From an uncultured Bacteroidales bacterium (GTDB lineage: Bacteria; Bacteroidota; Bacteroidia; Bacteroidales; Muribaculaceae), in the NCBI GenBank assembly GCA_902760865.1, contig CACWID010000027.1, positions 1 to 39,230 on the forward strand: a stretch of 39,230 bases of DNA. Direction: 5' to 3'. The position numbers and the translations under genes were made by a program. Position 1 is the first letter of the stretch, and every line of letters starts with the position of its first letter. Under the pieces are notes generated by a model, which saw nothing but the letters and a program-made list of their open reading frames with translations, did not search any database and was not told the origin of the DNA. This document shows positions 16,671-24,860 of this stretch, piece after piece.

Positions 16671-16732
16671 ACAATAAACACAAATTATTGATATTCAGAA
16701 TATTTAATTGTTCTTATCGACTTTCTTGTCTT

Positions 16733-17167
16733 CTAATTATGACCGTCTGATATAGGGGATAGAGAGAGGAGGGCGAGGCGGTAGCTGTCGAGGCCGAAGC
16801 CGGCGACGATGCCCTTGCAGACGGGAGACAACAACGACTTGTGGCGGAAAGGCTCACGCGAGTAGATATTGCTGATGTGGACCTCCACGACGGGGGCCGT
16901 GATGGCGGCCACGGCATCGGCGATGGCGACAGACGTGTGGGTGTAGCCGCCGGCATTCAGGATGATGCCGCAGTCGTCAAAGCCCACCTGCTGCAGCCTG
17001 TCCACGATTTCGCCCTCGATGTTGCTCTGGTAGGTGTCAATCGTGTGCTGCGGGAACTGCTCTATCAGCTCCTGCAGGTACTGGTCCAGCGAACGGTTGC
17101 CATAAACCTCGGGCTCACGCTTGCCCACGAGGTTCAGGTTGGGCCCGTTGATGATGTGGATGACCAT
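16733..17167 (-). CDS. aroQ: Type II 3-dehydroquinate dehydratase
   Basis: 144 aa from the ATG at 17167; the open frame upstream is out of register with the MaoC gene and is not used. It dehydrates 3-dehydroquinate to 3-dehydroshikimate in the shikimate pathway. Motifs: INGPNLNLVGKREPEVYG with the catalytic Arg17 and Tyr22, TYQSNIEGEIVDRLQ, NAGGYTHTSVAIADA and EVHISNIYSREPFRHKS with the catalytic His. Its ATG shares one base with the stop codon of the MaoC gene (TAATG), so translation is coupled. Confidence 0.95.
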   Translation of the reverse strand: MVIHIINGPNLNLVGKREPEVYGNRSLDQYLQELIEQFPQHTIDTYQSNIEGEIVDRLQQVGFDDCGIILNAGGYTHTSVAIADAVAAITAPVVEVHISNIYSREPFRHKSLLSPVCKGIVAGFGLDSYRLALLSLSPISDGHN

Positions 17168-17628
17168 TATTTCTTGAAGTAATAGAGGAACGAGGCGATA
17201 CCCTGCAGGGCGGGTTTGCGCTGGCCCTCGATTTCCATCTTGAAGTCGATCTCGGCCTTGCAGATGCCGCGCAGGTCGGCGATGTTGGCCAGCTTGGTCA
17301 CCAGGCGCACACGGCTGCCGGTGATGACGGGCTGTCCGAAGCGCATCTTGTCCATACCGTAGTTGACCTGCATCTCCAGGTTGTTCACCTCGATGATCTG
17401 GTTCCACAGGTGGGGAATCAGCGACATCGTCAGGTAGCCATGAGCGATGGTGCTGTGATAGGCACTCTCGGCCTTGGCGCGCTCCACGTCCACATGGATC
17501 CACTGGTGGTCGAGCGTAGCGTCGGCAAACATGTTGATACGGTCCTGGTCCACGGTGAGCCACTCGCTGGCACCGAGTTCCTCGCCCAGATGCGAGGCAA
17601 ATTCTTCGTAAGAATTGATGGTAAGCAT
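17167..17628 (-). CDS. MaoC-like (R)-specific enoyl hydratase-like protein
   Basis: 153 aa, single hot-dog domain. The hydratase motif is ADATLDHQWIHVDVERAK (Asp and His about residues 36-44), then STIAHGYLTMSLIPHL, as in MaoC/NodN-like proteins. It may hydrate enoyl-CoA or act on another thioester; the substrate is unknown. It lies in a minus-strand run between the LolC/E-like permease (40 bp upstream) and aroQ. Short CTAGTC-type tandem repeats occupy the spacer with the permease gene. Confidence 0.85.
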   Translation of the reverse strand: MLTINSYEEFASHLGEELGASEWLTVDQDRINMFADATLDHQWIHVDVERAKAESAYHSTIAHGYLTMSLIPHLWNQIIEVNNLEMQVNYGMDKMRFGQPVITGSRVRLVTKLANIADLRGICKAEIDFKMEIEGQRKPALQGIASFLYYFKK

Positions 17629-17633
17629 ATTTT

Positions 17634-17672
17634 TTAGTTTTTAGTCGCTAGTCACTAGTCGCTAGTCATTAG
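17634..17672. repeat. CTAGTC heptamer array at the 3' end of the permease gene
   Basis: Repeats of TAGTCGC/TAGTCAC with period 7, running into the stop codon of the permease gene at 17669. A similar array at 18912-18941 forms the stop and last codons of rbfA. Confidence 0.6.
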
Positions 17673-18907
17673 TTTCTTGTTTCTGTTGATTTGAGGCGGC
17701 GGCGCATGATCAGGGCGGTCACCATGCTGGTGAGCAGGCCCACAGCCGCCACGAGGGCGAGGGTGACAATCACGTCGGTCCACTGCACCTCGACGGGGTA
17801 GGCACTGATGATCATGTTGGCGGGATCACCGCTCAGGCGGAGCCAGCCGAACTGCTGCTGGCACAGGCAGAGGACCAGTCCGATGACGACACCCGTCACG
17901 GCGCCGGCCAGCGTGATGAGCCATCCCTGCAGGACAAAGATGCGCGAAATCTGGCGGTCGTTGGCACCCAGGGCACGCAGTGTGGCAATGCTGTCGTCCT
18001 TCTCGATGATGAGCAGCGACAGGGTGCTGATGACGTTGAACGTGGCGATAACGAGGATGAAGGCCAGCAGCAGGAATGCCATCCACTTCTCGATGTTGAC
18101 CAGGCGATAGGCCTCGCGCTGCTGCATGAGGCGGTTCTTGACCTGATAGCTGTTGCCCAGGGCACGGCCGATGGCGTCCATCACCTGCTGCTCACTGGCC
18201 CCGGGGGCAAGTTTCACTTCGATCTGTGTCGCTTCGGTCTCATAGTCAAACAGCTGTCGTGCCATGTCGAGCGGCACGAAGATGAGGTCGGCGTCATAAC
18301 TGTTCTGCTGCAGCTGGAAGATACCGGCCACGAATACCGAGTCCTGCCTGAAGGCGCCCATCGGGTTGGCCATGTTGACGCGGCCCTGGCGCTGCGGGGC
18401 ATACAGGCGGACCATGCCCATGAACTCGGGACGCACCATCAGCCTGACGGCGGGTCCTGCCCCGGCAACGGCAAAGTGTGACACCTGGTCACGCAGCATC
18501 CATGTGCCATCGACGATGACCGAGTCGATGTCGTTCATCGTGTTATAGTCATCGGGGACTCCCTTGAGGCGCACGGGCATCTGCATCTCGCCGTAGATGG
18601 CCAGGGCCTGGTCCTCGACGACGGGCATGACGCGCTCCACGCCGGGGATGGCCTGGATGACCTGGATGACGCTGTCCGCATCGTTGACGGTCTTTCCCAG
18701 GGTCGCCGTGACGGCTACCTGCGGGTCAAGCATCGCCAGCTTGCCCATGATGAGCCCTCGGAAGCCGTTGAAAACGCTGAGCACGCAGATGAGCGCGGCG
18801 GTGGCCACCACGACGCCGCACACGGCGACAATCGAGATGATGTTGACGGCCTGGTGGCCCTTCTTGGACACCAGGTAACGCCACGCTATCTTCAACGGGA
18901 GGCTCAT
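17669..18907 (-). CDS. LolC/LolE-type ABC transporter permease
   Basis: 412 aa. The N-terminus PLKIAWRYLVSKKGHQAVNIISIVAVCGVVVATAALICVLSVFNGF is the typical LolC/E start with the first membrane helix. A large periplasmic MacB-like domain follows (about residues 50-265). The C-terminal FtsX domain has three helices (about 270-400), including FLLLAFILVIATFNVISTLSLLIIEKDDSIATLRALGA. The family extracts lipoproteins from the inner membrane together with an ATPase and chaperone; no ATPase gene is adjacent. It lies 20 bp after rbfA in the same operon, an order known in other Bacteroidetes. Confidence 0.9.
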   Translation of the reverse strand: MSLPLKIAWRYLVSKKGHQAVNIISIVAVCGVVVATAALICVLSVFNGFRGLIMGKLAMLDPQVAVTATLGKTVNDADSVIQVIQAIPGVERVMPVVEDQALAIYGEMQMPVRLKGVPDDYNTMNDIDSVIVDGTWMLRDQVSHFAVAGAGPAVRLMVRPEFMGMVRLYAPQRQGRVNMANPMGAFRQDSVFVAGIFQLQQNSYDADLIFVPLDMARQLFDYETEATQIEVKLAPGASEQQVMDAIGRALGNSYQVKNRLMQQREAYRLVNIEKWMAFLLLAFILVIATFNVISTLSLLIIEKDDSIATLRALGANDRQISRIFVLQGWLITLAGAVTGVVIGLVLCLCQQQFGWLRLSGDPANMIISAYPVEVQWTDVIVTLALVAAVGLLTSMVTALIMRRRLKSTETRN

Positions 18908-18927
18908 GGTTTTTTAGTCGTTAGTCA

Positions 18928-19296
18928 CTAGTCGTTAGTTTCTGGGTCCTGTTTGGGCTTGTCCTTGTTGAGGAGCTCGTCGATGTGGTCGATGTAGTCG
19001 AGCGAGTCGTCGATGTGGAACTTCAGCTCGGGGCAGCGGCGCAGCTGGTAGCGCACCTGCTGTGCCAGCTGGTGACGGATGCCGCGCTCGTTGCGGGTGA
19101 TGTTGTCCATGATGTCCTGTGCGTTCTCGCTGGGGAAAATGCTCAGGCGCACGTTGGCGACGCTCAGGTCGGGCGATACGCGCACGCTGCTCACGCTCAC
19201 GAGGGTGCCGCGTGTCTTGGCGGTCTCGCGGCGGAAGATTTCGCTCAGCTCCTTCTGCACCAGGCGGCTGATTTTCTGTTGTCTAGTAGTATCCAT
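18928..19296 (-). CDS. rbfA: Ribosome-binding factor A
   Basis: 122 aa from the ATG at 19296. An earlier in-frame start would place the first residues in the promoter leader, and MDTTRQQKISRLVQKELSEIFRRE is the family's normal beginning. The KH-like domain has VSVSSVRVSPDLSVANVRLSIFP and RYQLRRCPELKFHIDDSLDYIDHIDELL, all typical of RbfA. It helps mature the 30S subunit and 16S rRNA 5' end. The last three codons and stop lie within a TAGTCNC heptamer array. It heads the operon rbfA-permease-MaoC-aroQ. Confidence 0.93.
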   Translation of the reverse strand: MDTTRQQKISRLVQKELSEIFRRETAKTRGTLVSVSSVRVSPDLSVANVRLSIFPSENAQDIMDNITRNERGIRHQLAQQVRYQLRRCPELKFHIDDSLDYIDHIDELLNKDKPKQDPETND

Positions 19297-19324
19297 TATC
19301 TTGATTCTTTTGTTTTTGCGACTG

Positions 19325-19332
19325 CAAAGGTA
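19325..19332 (-). promoter_or_regulatory. -7 box of rbfA
   Basis: On the minus strand this reads TACCTTTG. The start would be near 19319, with a leader of about 23 nt. No clear -33 TTTG. Confidence 0.55.
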
Positions 19333-19338
19333 CAACTT

Positions 19339-19412
19339 TTTCTAGAAACTGTAGATATTCTAGAAATTCTAGATTCTCTAGATGGTCTAGAAACTCTAGA
19401 GATAAAAGAGGA
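19339..19412. repeat. TCTAGA-rich palindromic repeats
   Basis: Six or so TTCTAGAAA/CTCTAGA units at irregular 9-12 bp spacing between the rbfA promoter and the M16 peptidase gene. CTAG is usually rare in bacterial DNA, so the cluster is notable. Confidence 0.6.
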
Positions 19413-19477
19413 ACCGGGGATGACTATCATCCTCGGTTCCGGTCTTAAGCGCCAGTGGCGGCGCTATTCAGTTTGGA

Positions 19478-22309
19478 TTACTCCTCGGGGAGCATCACAA
19501 CTTCAACCTTGTTGCCGGCGTTCAGCAGCTGCTTAGCAAATGCTGCGATGCTCTCGGGGGTCTGAGCGTTAACAATCTGCTCGAAACCATGGAGGCCGTC
19601 AGTACCGGTAAACAGGTAGTTGTGGATTTGACGCAACCAGAAGCCGTTCTCCTTGAGGCTTGTGCCGTGATCCTTGATTGCAAGCTCCTTGATCTCCTTG
19701 AGGGTGGTGGGATCGATGCTCTTGCAAGCCTCGACGATCTCCTCGTTCATGATTTTGACAGCCATGTCAGCCATCTCGGGCTTCATCGGGCAGGAGGCCA
19801 TGACGGCAGTGAAGGAGTTGTTGCCCTCGAAGGTGGACCAGCCACGGGCACCGGCCGAGTAGGCGGCACCGGCATCCTCGCGGATCTTCTGCAGATAAAT
19901 CTTGCTCAGTACCTGACCCAGGATGTTGGCCTTCAACTGGTTCTCCAGTGTGCAAGGAGTCTTGGTGTCATACCAGTAGATCTGTGCTATGGCCTTCGGG
20001 GTCTCGCTCTTGCGGGTGAAGTGGGTGACAGTCTGTCCCTGGGGATGAGACTCCACGTCAACAAAGTTAGACTTCTGACCCTTCTTGGCGGGCAGGCTGG
20101 CAATGTACTGCTCAATGAGAGGACGGATCACAGCCTCGTCAAATGCACCCACGAAAATGAAGGTGTAGTTGGCAGCATTGGCGGTGCGCTCCTTGACAAT
20201 CTGCATCATGCGGTCCAGATTCACCTGGTCCATGTAGCTGATGTCAAAGGGCTTGGTGCGCCAGTCGTGGTTGCCCAGGATGTAGTTGACAGAATCCTCA
20301 AATACGTTCTCGGGATCGAGGTCTCTGTTCTTGAGCATGGTTTCTACCTGACCCTTGATCATGTTGAAGCTCTTCTCATCCTTGCGCATGTCGGTGAAGT
20401 TGAGGTAGGTGAGCTGGAACAAGGTCTCCAGGTCCTTGACGGTGGACTGGCCGCTGAACGCGTCCTCATAGGTGTCCATCGAGAAGCCTACGCTGGCCTG
20501 CTTGCCGGCGAGAGCCTTCTGCAACTCGGTGTAGGAGAATTCTCCCAGACCGCTCATCATCGTAGCCAGGGGCAGCAACTCGGTGTTGGCCCAATCCTTC
20601 TCGCCGTAGAGCGATGTACCACCACGCTGGTAGGCGGTCATGCGGATCTCGTTCTCCTTGAAGTCGGTCTTCTTGAGGATGACGCGGGCACCGTTGCTCA
20701 GCTCGAGCTCCTTGTAGCCGAACGTGTCGTTAGCGCTCTCCTTGGTGATCTTGCCGGGCTTGGGCAGCTTGGCGATCAGGGGCTCTTGCTTCACGTTGTC
20801 GACAAATGCCTCGACCTGGGCGTTCAAGCCGGCGTCAACAGCAGCCTTCAGGCCTTCGGAGGTCGGATAAACGGCACCGTCCTTCTCCTGGTTGAAGTTC
20901 ATGATGACCAGGTTCTCACCGGTGGTGCTGATGAAGCCGGGCATCATCTGGTTGACGAGGTCAACGGGCAGCATGGGCACGTATTGGCTCATGATTTCAT
21001 ACTCCTGCTCAATCGAGGGGATGGGCTCGTTGTCGAGGTAGTTGCGGTAGTACTGAGCGGCGAGACGGGCGTTGCTGATCTTGTTGCGCTCGTTGTACTG
21101 GCGCTCCAGGCGGCTGAGGTACTCTTCCTTGGCACGCTCATACTCGGTAGCGGTAAAGCCGTGCTTGGCGGCACGCATGGCCTCGGTAACGACAGCCTCG
21201 GTAGCGGCCTCGATCTGGCCATCCTTGGGCATGATACCCAGGGTGAAGGCGTCCTTGGTGTTGGCGAACAGGTAGTTGCCGTCATAAGCGCTGGCCTGGA
21301 TGAAGGGACAGTCGGGCTCTTGTGCCTTCTCAGACAAGCGCTCGTTGAGCATACTGCTCATCATGCTCTTGGCATAGTCGATGACCATGTACATCTTGTC
21401 ACCCTTGATCTCCTTGGGCATGGCATCGTGCTTGAACATCACCATCACCTGGCTATACTGCTGCTCCTTGTCCTTGTCGATAACGATGATGGGCTCGTCG
21501 TTGTCGGGAACGGGCTCGTCAACAACCTGTGCGGCGTTGGGATTCAGAACGGCGCCCTTGAAGAGCTCCTTGATCTGGGCCTCGATGTGGTCAACATCCA
21601 CATCACCCACGATAACCAGGGCCTGGTTGTCGGGACGGTACCACTTGTGGTAGTAGTCGCGCAGCTCGTTGTACTTGAAGTTGTCAACAACATCCATTAG
21701 ACCGATGGGCATGCGCTTGCCATACTTCGAACCGGGATACAGGTTCTCGAGCTGGTTCTCGAGCATGCGCTGCTGGGCGCTGCGGCGCAGGCGCCACTCC
21801 TCGTGGATTACACCGCGCTCCTTGTCGATCTCCTCGTCGGTAAGCAACAGACCGTTGCTCCAGTCCTTGAGGATGAGCAGGCAGGAGTCGATGGCGCTCT
21901 GGCGGGTGCTGGGCACGTCGTTGATGTTATAGACGGTCTCGGCAATGCTGGTATAGGCGTTCAGGTCCTTACCGAAGGCTACACCCAGTGAGCGGGTATA
22001 GTCGATGATGCCCTTACCCTCGCCGTTGAAGTGCTCACTGCCGTTGAAGGCCATGTGCTCCAGGAAGTGGGCAAGACCACGCTGGCTCTCCTCCTCCTGG
22101 ATGGAGCCCACGCGCTGGGCGATGTAGAAGTTCACGCGGTGCTCGGGATAGTCGTTGTGGCGGATGTAGTAGGTCAGTCCGCAATCCAACTTACCGATGC
22201 GCACCTGGTCATCCGTGGGGATGGGGCCCATTGATTGGGCCTTGACGGTGCTGGCGCTGAATGCCATGAGCATCATGAACATTACAGCAAAGATTTTTTT
22301 CATCTTCAT
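19478..22309 (-). CDS. M16-family zinc metallopeptidase (two-domain, PqqL/insulinase-like)
   Basis: 943 aa. A signal peptide runs to about residue 25 (STVKAQ), so it acts in the periplasm. The N-terminal catalytic domain has the inverted zinc motif HFLEH (His81, Glu84, His85) and the distal glutamate in KERGVIHEEW (about residue 160). Two copies of the M16 fold make up the two halves. The C-terminal half begins around residue 525 (FGYKELELSNGARVILKKTDF) and includes the YWYDTKTPCTLENQLKANILGQVLSKIYLQKIREDAGAAYSAGA region. It probably degrades peptides or misfolded fragments. It has its own promoter at 22432-22439 with a long leader of about 117 nt. Confidence 0.93.
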   Translation of the reverse strand: MKMKKIFAVMFMMLMAFSASTVKAQSMGPIPTDDQVRIGKLDCGLTYYIRHNDYPEHRVNFYIAQRVGSIQEEESQRGLAHFLEHMAFNGSEHFNGEGKGIIDYTRSLGVAFGKDLNAYTSIAETVYNINDVPSTRQSAIDSCLLILKDWSNGLLLTDEEIDKERGVIHEEWRLRRSAQQRMLENQLENLYPGSKYGKRMPIGLMDVVDNFKYNELRDYYHKWYRPDNQALVIVGDVDVDHIEAQIKELFKGAVLNPNAAQVVDEPVPDNDEPIIVIDKDKEQQYSQVMVMFKHDAMPKEIKGDKMYMVIDYAKSMMSSMLNERLSEKAQEPDCPFIQASAYDGNYLFANTKDAFTLGIMPKDGQIEAATEAVVTEAMRAAKHGFTATEYERAKEEYLSRLERQYNERNKISNARLAAQYYRNYLDNEPIPSIEQEYEIMSQYVPMLPVDLVNQMMPGFISTTGENLVIMNFNQEKDGAVYPTSEGLKAAVDAGLNAQVEAFVDNVKQEPLIAKLPKPGKITKESANDTFGYKELELSNGARVILKKTDFKENEIRMTAYQRGGTSLYGEKDWANTELLPLATMMSGLGEFSYTELQKALAGKQASVGFSMDTYEDAFSGQSTVKDLETLFQLTYLNFTDMRKDEKSFNMIKGQVETMLKNRDLDPENVFEDSVNYILGNHDWRTKPFDISYMDQVNLDRMMQIVKERTANAANYTFIFVGAFDEAVIRPLIEQYIASLPAKKGQKSNFVDVESHPQGQTVTHFTRKSETPKAIAQIYWYDTKTPCTLENQLKANILGQVLSKIYLQKIREDAGAAYSAGARGWSTFEGNNSFTAVMASCPMKPEMADMAVKIMNEEIVEACKSIDPTTLKEIKELAIKDHGTSLKENGFWLRQIHNYLFTGTDGLHGFEQIVNAQTPESIAAFAKQLLNAGNKVEVVMLPEE

Positions 22310-22431
22310 TTTGTGGTTGAATAATTGGTTTTTATAAAAGTGTTATAGATACAGTTGTTTTTTTCGTTGTTAGACTTCCTGAAGTGCTGTCTGGTTGCAA
22401 AACGACCTGTTAAAACTTCCAAACTAACCTG

Positions 22432-22439
22432 CAAAGATA
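22432..22439 (-). promoter_or_regulatory. -7 box of the M16 peptidase gene
   Basis: On the minus strand this reads TATCTTTG, just past the stop codon of the upstream membrane-protein gene. The start would be near 22426. Confidence 0.5.
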
Positions 22440-22470
22440 GTCTTTTTTTTATTATGTGGACTTTTTGGTG

Positions 22471-22872
22471 TCAGTTTTTATCATTGTCCACATTCTCATC
22501 ATCTTTGATGTACTGGTTCTCGTTATATATTTTTATCCACGCGATGACGGCGAGGAGGCCGCTTAATGTAATAGCGATTTTACTAGCCTGATGGATCCAG
22601 GTGCCGCGGCTCAGGATCATTGTCACGAGTGAGATGATGAACAGGACAATGGAGGCCCATGACAGTCTCTTGGTCGTCAGACTCAATTCCGGTCGGTACT
22701 GATAGATCACGATGCCTACCCACATGGGGATTAAAAAGAAGTTGATGAATACGTCGGGGAAACGGAATGAGAGTACATTCCAGTCCACCAGCAGATGGAG
22801 TACTGACATGATGAGGCTCCCAATGACTAGGGTGAGACCTATGGCTTTCTGGATGAATCTTTTCTGTTTCAT
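22471..22872 (-). CDS. Small four-helix membrane protein in the ECF sigma regulon
   Basis: 133 aa, four predicted membrane segments (about residues 10-28, 42-58, 70-88 and 97-115), with a charged, Asp/Asn-rich C-terminus (DDENVDNDKN). I do not recognise the family. Upstream at 22904-22932 is a promoter nearly identical to that of the ECF sigma gene (TGTAGT-N17-CGTCTA), so the gene is probably a direct target of that sigma factor. A start near 22897 leaves a leader of about 25 nt. It could be an envelope-stress or membrane-fluidity protein; nothing in the sequence decides this. Confidence 0.7.
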   Translation of the reverse strand: MKQKRFIQKAIGLTLVIGSLIMSVLHLLVDWNVLSFRFPDVFINFFLIPMWVGIVIYQYRPELSLTTKRLSWASIVLFIISLVTMILSRGTWIHQASKIAITLSGLLAVIAWIKIYNENQYIKDDENVDNDKN

Positions 22873-22903
22873 AGCGGTTGCCGTTTTTTTGTTTTTTGCC
22901 CAT

Positions 22904-22932
22904 TAGACGCAGCTGCTCAACTAAAAACTACA
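22904..22932 (-). promoter_or_regulatory. ECF-type promoter upstream of the four-helix membrane protein gene
   Basis: On the minus strand, TGTAGT (22927-22932), 17 bp, then CGTCTA (22904-22909). It matches 24655-24683 over both boxes and their surroundings (TGTAGTTTTT and CTGCGTCTAA), while the spacer centre differs. Confidence 0.65.
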
Positions 22933-22940
22933 CGAAAACA

Positions 22941-22990
22941 CAAAAAAAATGAAAAATGTCATCAAGAGGGGGTGCCTCCTTGATGACATT
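22941..22990 (-). terminator. Terminator of the 86-aa membrane protein gene
   Basis: AATGTCATCAAG and CTTGATGACATT (22955-22966 / 22979-22990) form a 12-bp stem, followed on the minus strand by TTTTTCATTTTTTTT. Confidence 0.8.
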
Positions 22991-23016
22991 CTGTTGAGAT
23001 GCTATGGCGTGATGTG

Positions 23017-23277
23017 CTAGTTGAGCATGCGCGAGTCGAGGATGCTCCAGTCGCGGTGCTGGCGGTTCCGGTCGTTCTTGAGCCATGCTGCGTTGATCAG
23101 GAAGGCGCCTGCCAAGCCCATGCTCACGATGGCGCCCGTCATGAGCGTTGCCAGGAGCATGGTGTGGCTGCCTGCAAACAGCCGCACCAGAGCGCTGCCC
23201 AGAGTGAAGGCCACCAGGCTGATGATGGCCAACAGGATTTTCAGCTCCAGAGCTTTTTTGTTTTTATCGTTATTCAT
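23017..23277 (-). CDS. Small two-helix membrane protein
   Basis: 86 aa. The charged N-terminus MNNDKNKKALELK precedes two membrane segments (about residues 14-34 and 41-65) and a basic tail. No family recognised. It has a housekeeping promoter (TAACTTTG at 23342-23349 with ATTG 20 bp upstream, minus strand) and its own terminator. It is therefore separate from the sigma operon, although it sits between two ECF-dependent units. Confidence 0.6.
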   Translation of the reverse strand: MNNDKNKKALELKILLAIISLVAFTLGSALVRLFAGSHTMLLATLMTGAIVSMGLAGAFLINAAWLKNDRNRQHRDWSILDSRMLN

Positions 23278-23341
23278 CGTTGTTGAAGTGTTTAGTTTGA
23301 TTAAATAAAAATAATTAGGTATTCCTTTCTTGAAGGTGATG

Positions 23342-23373
23342 CAAAGTTACCGCAATGCTTGGGGGCTGTCAAT
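23342..23373 (-). promoter_or_regulatory. Promoter of the 86-aa membrane protein gene
   Basis: On the minus strand, ATTG (23370-23373), 20 bp, then TAACTTTG (23342-23349). Confidence 0.6.
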
Positions 23374-23452
23374 ACTTATCGGGCTGAAAATCAACGATTG
23401 TCTAAAAATTTTACGCTTTGGTGTCTAATTATTTGACACTCGGCGCGCAAAG

Positions 23453-23493
23453 CAGGGAGGAGGACTGGCACAAGCGGCCTGTCCTCCTCCCTG
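23453..23493 (-). terminator. Hairpin after the sigma operon
   Basis: CAGGGAGGAGGAC and GTCCTCCTCCCTG form a perfect 13-bp stem 25 bp past the stop codon of the 207-aa gene. There is no long T-run, so it may act as a transcript-end stabiliser instead. Confidence 0.5.
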
Positions 23494-23517
23494 TTAGGCG
23501 ATATGTCGAGTGAGCGG

Positions 23518-24141
23518 TTACTGTTCCCGCATGAGTTCTTTGATCTGGTCGATCATCTCGTCGTTGGTCCGTTGCATCTTGCGGTAGAAGTTAAGCCCGA
23601 TAGCCAGTCCGATGGCGCCGCCGATGAGCATCGAGATAATGACTATGATCAGGAATGACGTCATGGACGATGATTCAATTTCGGTTGCGGCCGACTTGTA
23701 GATTTCATAGAAGTACCAGGGAATCCAGATGGCGATAGCACAGAATCCGATGGCTAACTGTTTCTTGCGGTTCTGCTTCATCTGTATCAGTTTGCTGGCT
23801 GTCTCTACGATGTCGTTCCCCATGTTGCTGATCTTCATTCGGTTAATGAAGTATTCGGCAATAAACGAGGCGGCAAATATCACGATGGTGAAGATGATGA
23901 ACGGCCATGACATACCCGACTCGATGAAATCCCAAATCATGAAAGGTACAATCAGGCCCAATATCAGGCAGTACCAGAAAAGGTTGTGGTGCAGCTTTCG
24001 CATTTTGCCTTGGATGGCCTTCTTGACAAGGTCCTCGTTGAGGCGTCCCTGCTGGTCCACCTTATTTTTAAGTTCATTGATCTGGCGGCGCAGGTCATCG
24101 AGCTCGTTGAATTCGTCTAAATTGTAGTTTTGGTTTTCCAT
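23518..24141 (-). CDS. Membrane protein co-transcribed with ECF sigma factor (possible anti-sigma)
   Basis: 207 aa. The N-terminal ~50 residues form a predicted coiled coil (LDDLRRQINELKNKVDQQGRLNEDLV). Four membrane segments follow (about residues 55-72, 78-97, 130-147 and 162-187), with a charged tail. It starts 16 bp after the sigma gene, in the same operon. Partners in this position are often membrane anti-sigma factors, with the cytoplasmic helix holding the sigma. That role here is inference, since no known anti-sigma domain (such as a zinc-binding ASD) is visible. Confidence 0.65.
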   Translation of the reverse strand: MENQNYNLDEFNELDDLRRQINELKNKVDQQGRLNEDLVKKAIQGKMRKLHHNLFWYCLILGLIVPFMIWDFIESGMSWPFIIFTIVIFAASFIAEYFINRMKISNMGNDIVETASKLIQMKQNRKKQLAIGFCAIAIWIPWYFYEIYKSAATEIESSSMTSFLIIVIISMLIGGAIGLAIGLNFYRKMQRTNDEMIDQIKELMREQ

Positions 24142-24157
24142 ATTGATGTGTAGTCTT

Positions 24158-24631
24158 TTAGTTCATTTGTTTGAGTTGTTCCTTGATGCGGTAGAGCCTC
24201 ACCGACACGTTCTTGACATTGATACCCACGATCTGGGCAATCTCGTCATAACTCATGTTCTCGAGCCATAGCAGGACAATGGCGCGGTCAAAAGGCTGAA
24301 GCCGCTGGATGCGCGCGTGCAGCATGTCGGTCTGGCGGTTGTCGGCATCGTTCTTGTCAAACAGGTCGATGCCCTCCATCAGCGGCTGGGTCTTGCGGCT
24401 CTTCTTCTTGCGGTCGATGGAGATACAGGAGTTCAGGGTCACCTTGTAAATCCATGTCTTCAAGTCGCTGTTGCCCTGGAAGGAGGCAAGCCCTTGCCAC
24501 AACTTGATGAGCGCCTCCTGGAAGAGGTCATCGACCTCCTCCTTGTCCTTGGAGAACATGTAGCACACGGTGTAGATGGTGCCCTTGTTCTCGCGGATGA
24601 TGCGCGCAAATTCGGCTTCGTTGATTTCCAT
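24158..24631 (-). CDS. ECF RNA polymerase sigma factor
   Basis: 157 aa. Region 2 is at about residues 10-75 (TVCYMFSKDKEEVDDLFQEALIKLWQGLASFQ and DLKTWIYKVTLNSCISIDRKKK). Region 4 is at about 105-155 (LQPFDRAIVLLWLENMSYDEIAQIVGINVKNVSVRLYRIKEQL). The family binds core polymerase and directs it to special promoters. A promoter of the form TGTAGT-N17-CGTCTA stands just upstream (24655-24683) and again before the gene at 22471-22872, which suggests autoregulation and a local regulon. The second gene of the operon encodes a four-helix membrane protein that may hold it inactive. Confidence 0.92.
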   Translation of the reverse strand: MEINEAEFARIIRENKGTIYTVCYMFSKDKEEVDDLFQEALIKLWQGLASFQGNSDLKTWIYKVTLNSCISIDRKKKSRKTQPLMEGIDLFDKNDADNRQTDMLHARIQRLQPFDRAIVLLWLENMSYDEIAQIVGINVKNVSVRLYRIKEQLKQMN

Positions 24632-24654
24632 TTTTTAATTCACTATTCAACCCT

Positions 24655-24683
24655 TAGACGCAGGGTGTATCTAAAAAACTACA
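24655..24683 (-). promoter_or_regulatory. ECF-type autoregulatory promoter of the sigma gene
   Basis: On the minus strand, TGTAGT (24678-24683), 17 bp, then CGTCTA (24655-24660). A start near 24648 gives a 17-nt leader. The -10 CGTCTA is a common ECF -10 form. Confidence 0.65.
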
Positions 24684-24701
24684 CAATTATTTCTTTTTTT
24701 T

Positions 24702-24860
24702 TAGTCTCTAGTCTCTAGTCTCTAGTCTCTAGTCGTTTGTATTGGTCGGCAGGCATTTGTTACGACTAGCGACTCATGACTAGCGACTAGTGACTAGTCG
24801 TTTGTATTAGTCGGCAGGCATTTGTTACGACTAGCGACTAGCGACTAGTGACTCATGACT
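24702..24860. repeat. TAGTCTC heptamer array plus 65-bp tandem duplication
   Basis: Four or five TAGTCTC units (24702-24734) are followed by two copies of a 65-bp unit (24731-24795 and 24796-24860). The first 44 bp of each copy are identical but for one base. The unit itself holds AGTCG...CGACT inverted repeats and further CTAGTGA heptamers. The array runs into the stop codon of the ABC transporter gene. Confidence 0.75.

Noticed and set aside
19589-21700. Long plus-strand open frame opposite the M16 peptidase gene
   Set aside because: It is the antisense shadow of a well-matched peptidase; its product is low-complexity Leu/Val/Gly-rich with no recognisable domain.
24702-24860. CRISPR-like array
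   Set aside because: The repeats are contiguous heptamers and a 65-bp tandem duplication, without unique spacers of constant length or cas genes nearby.
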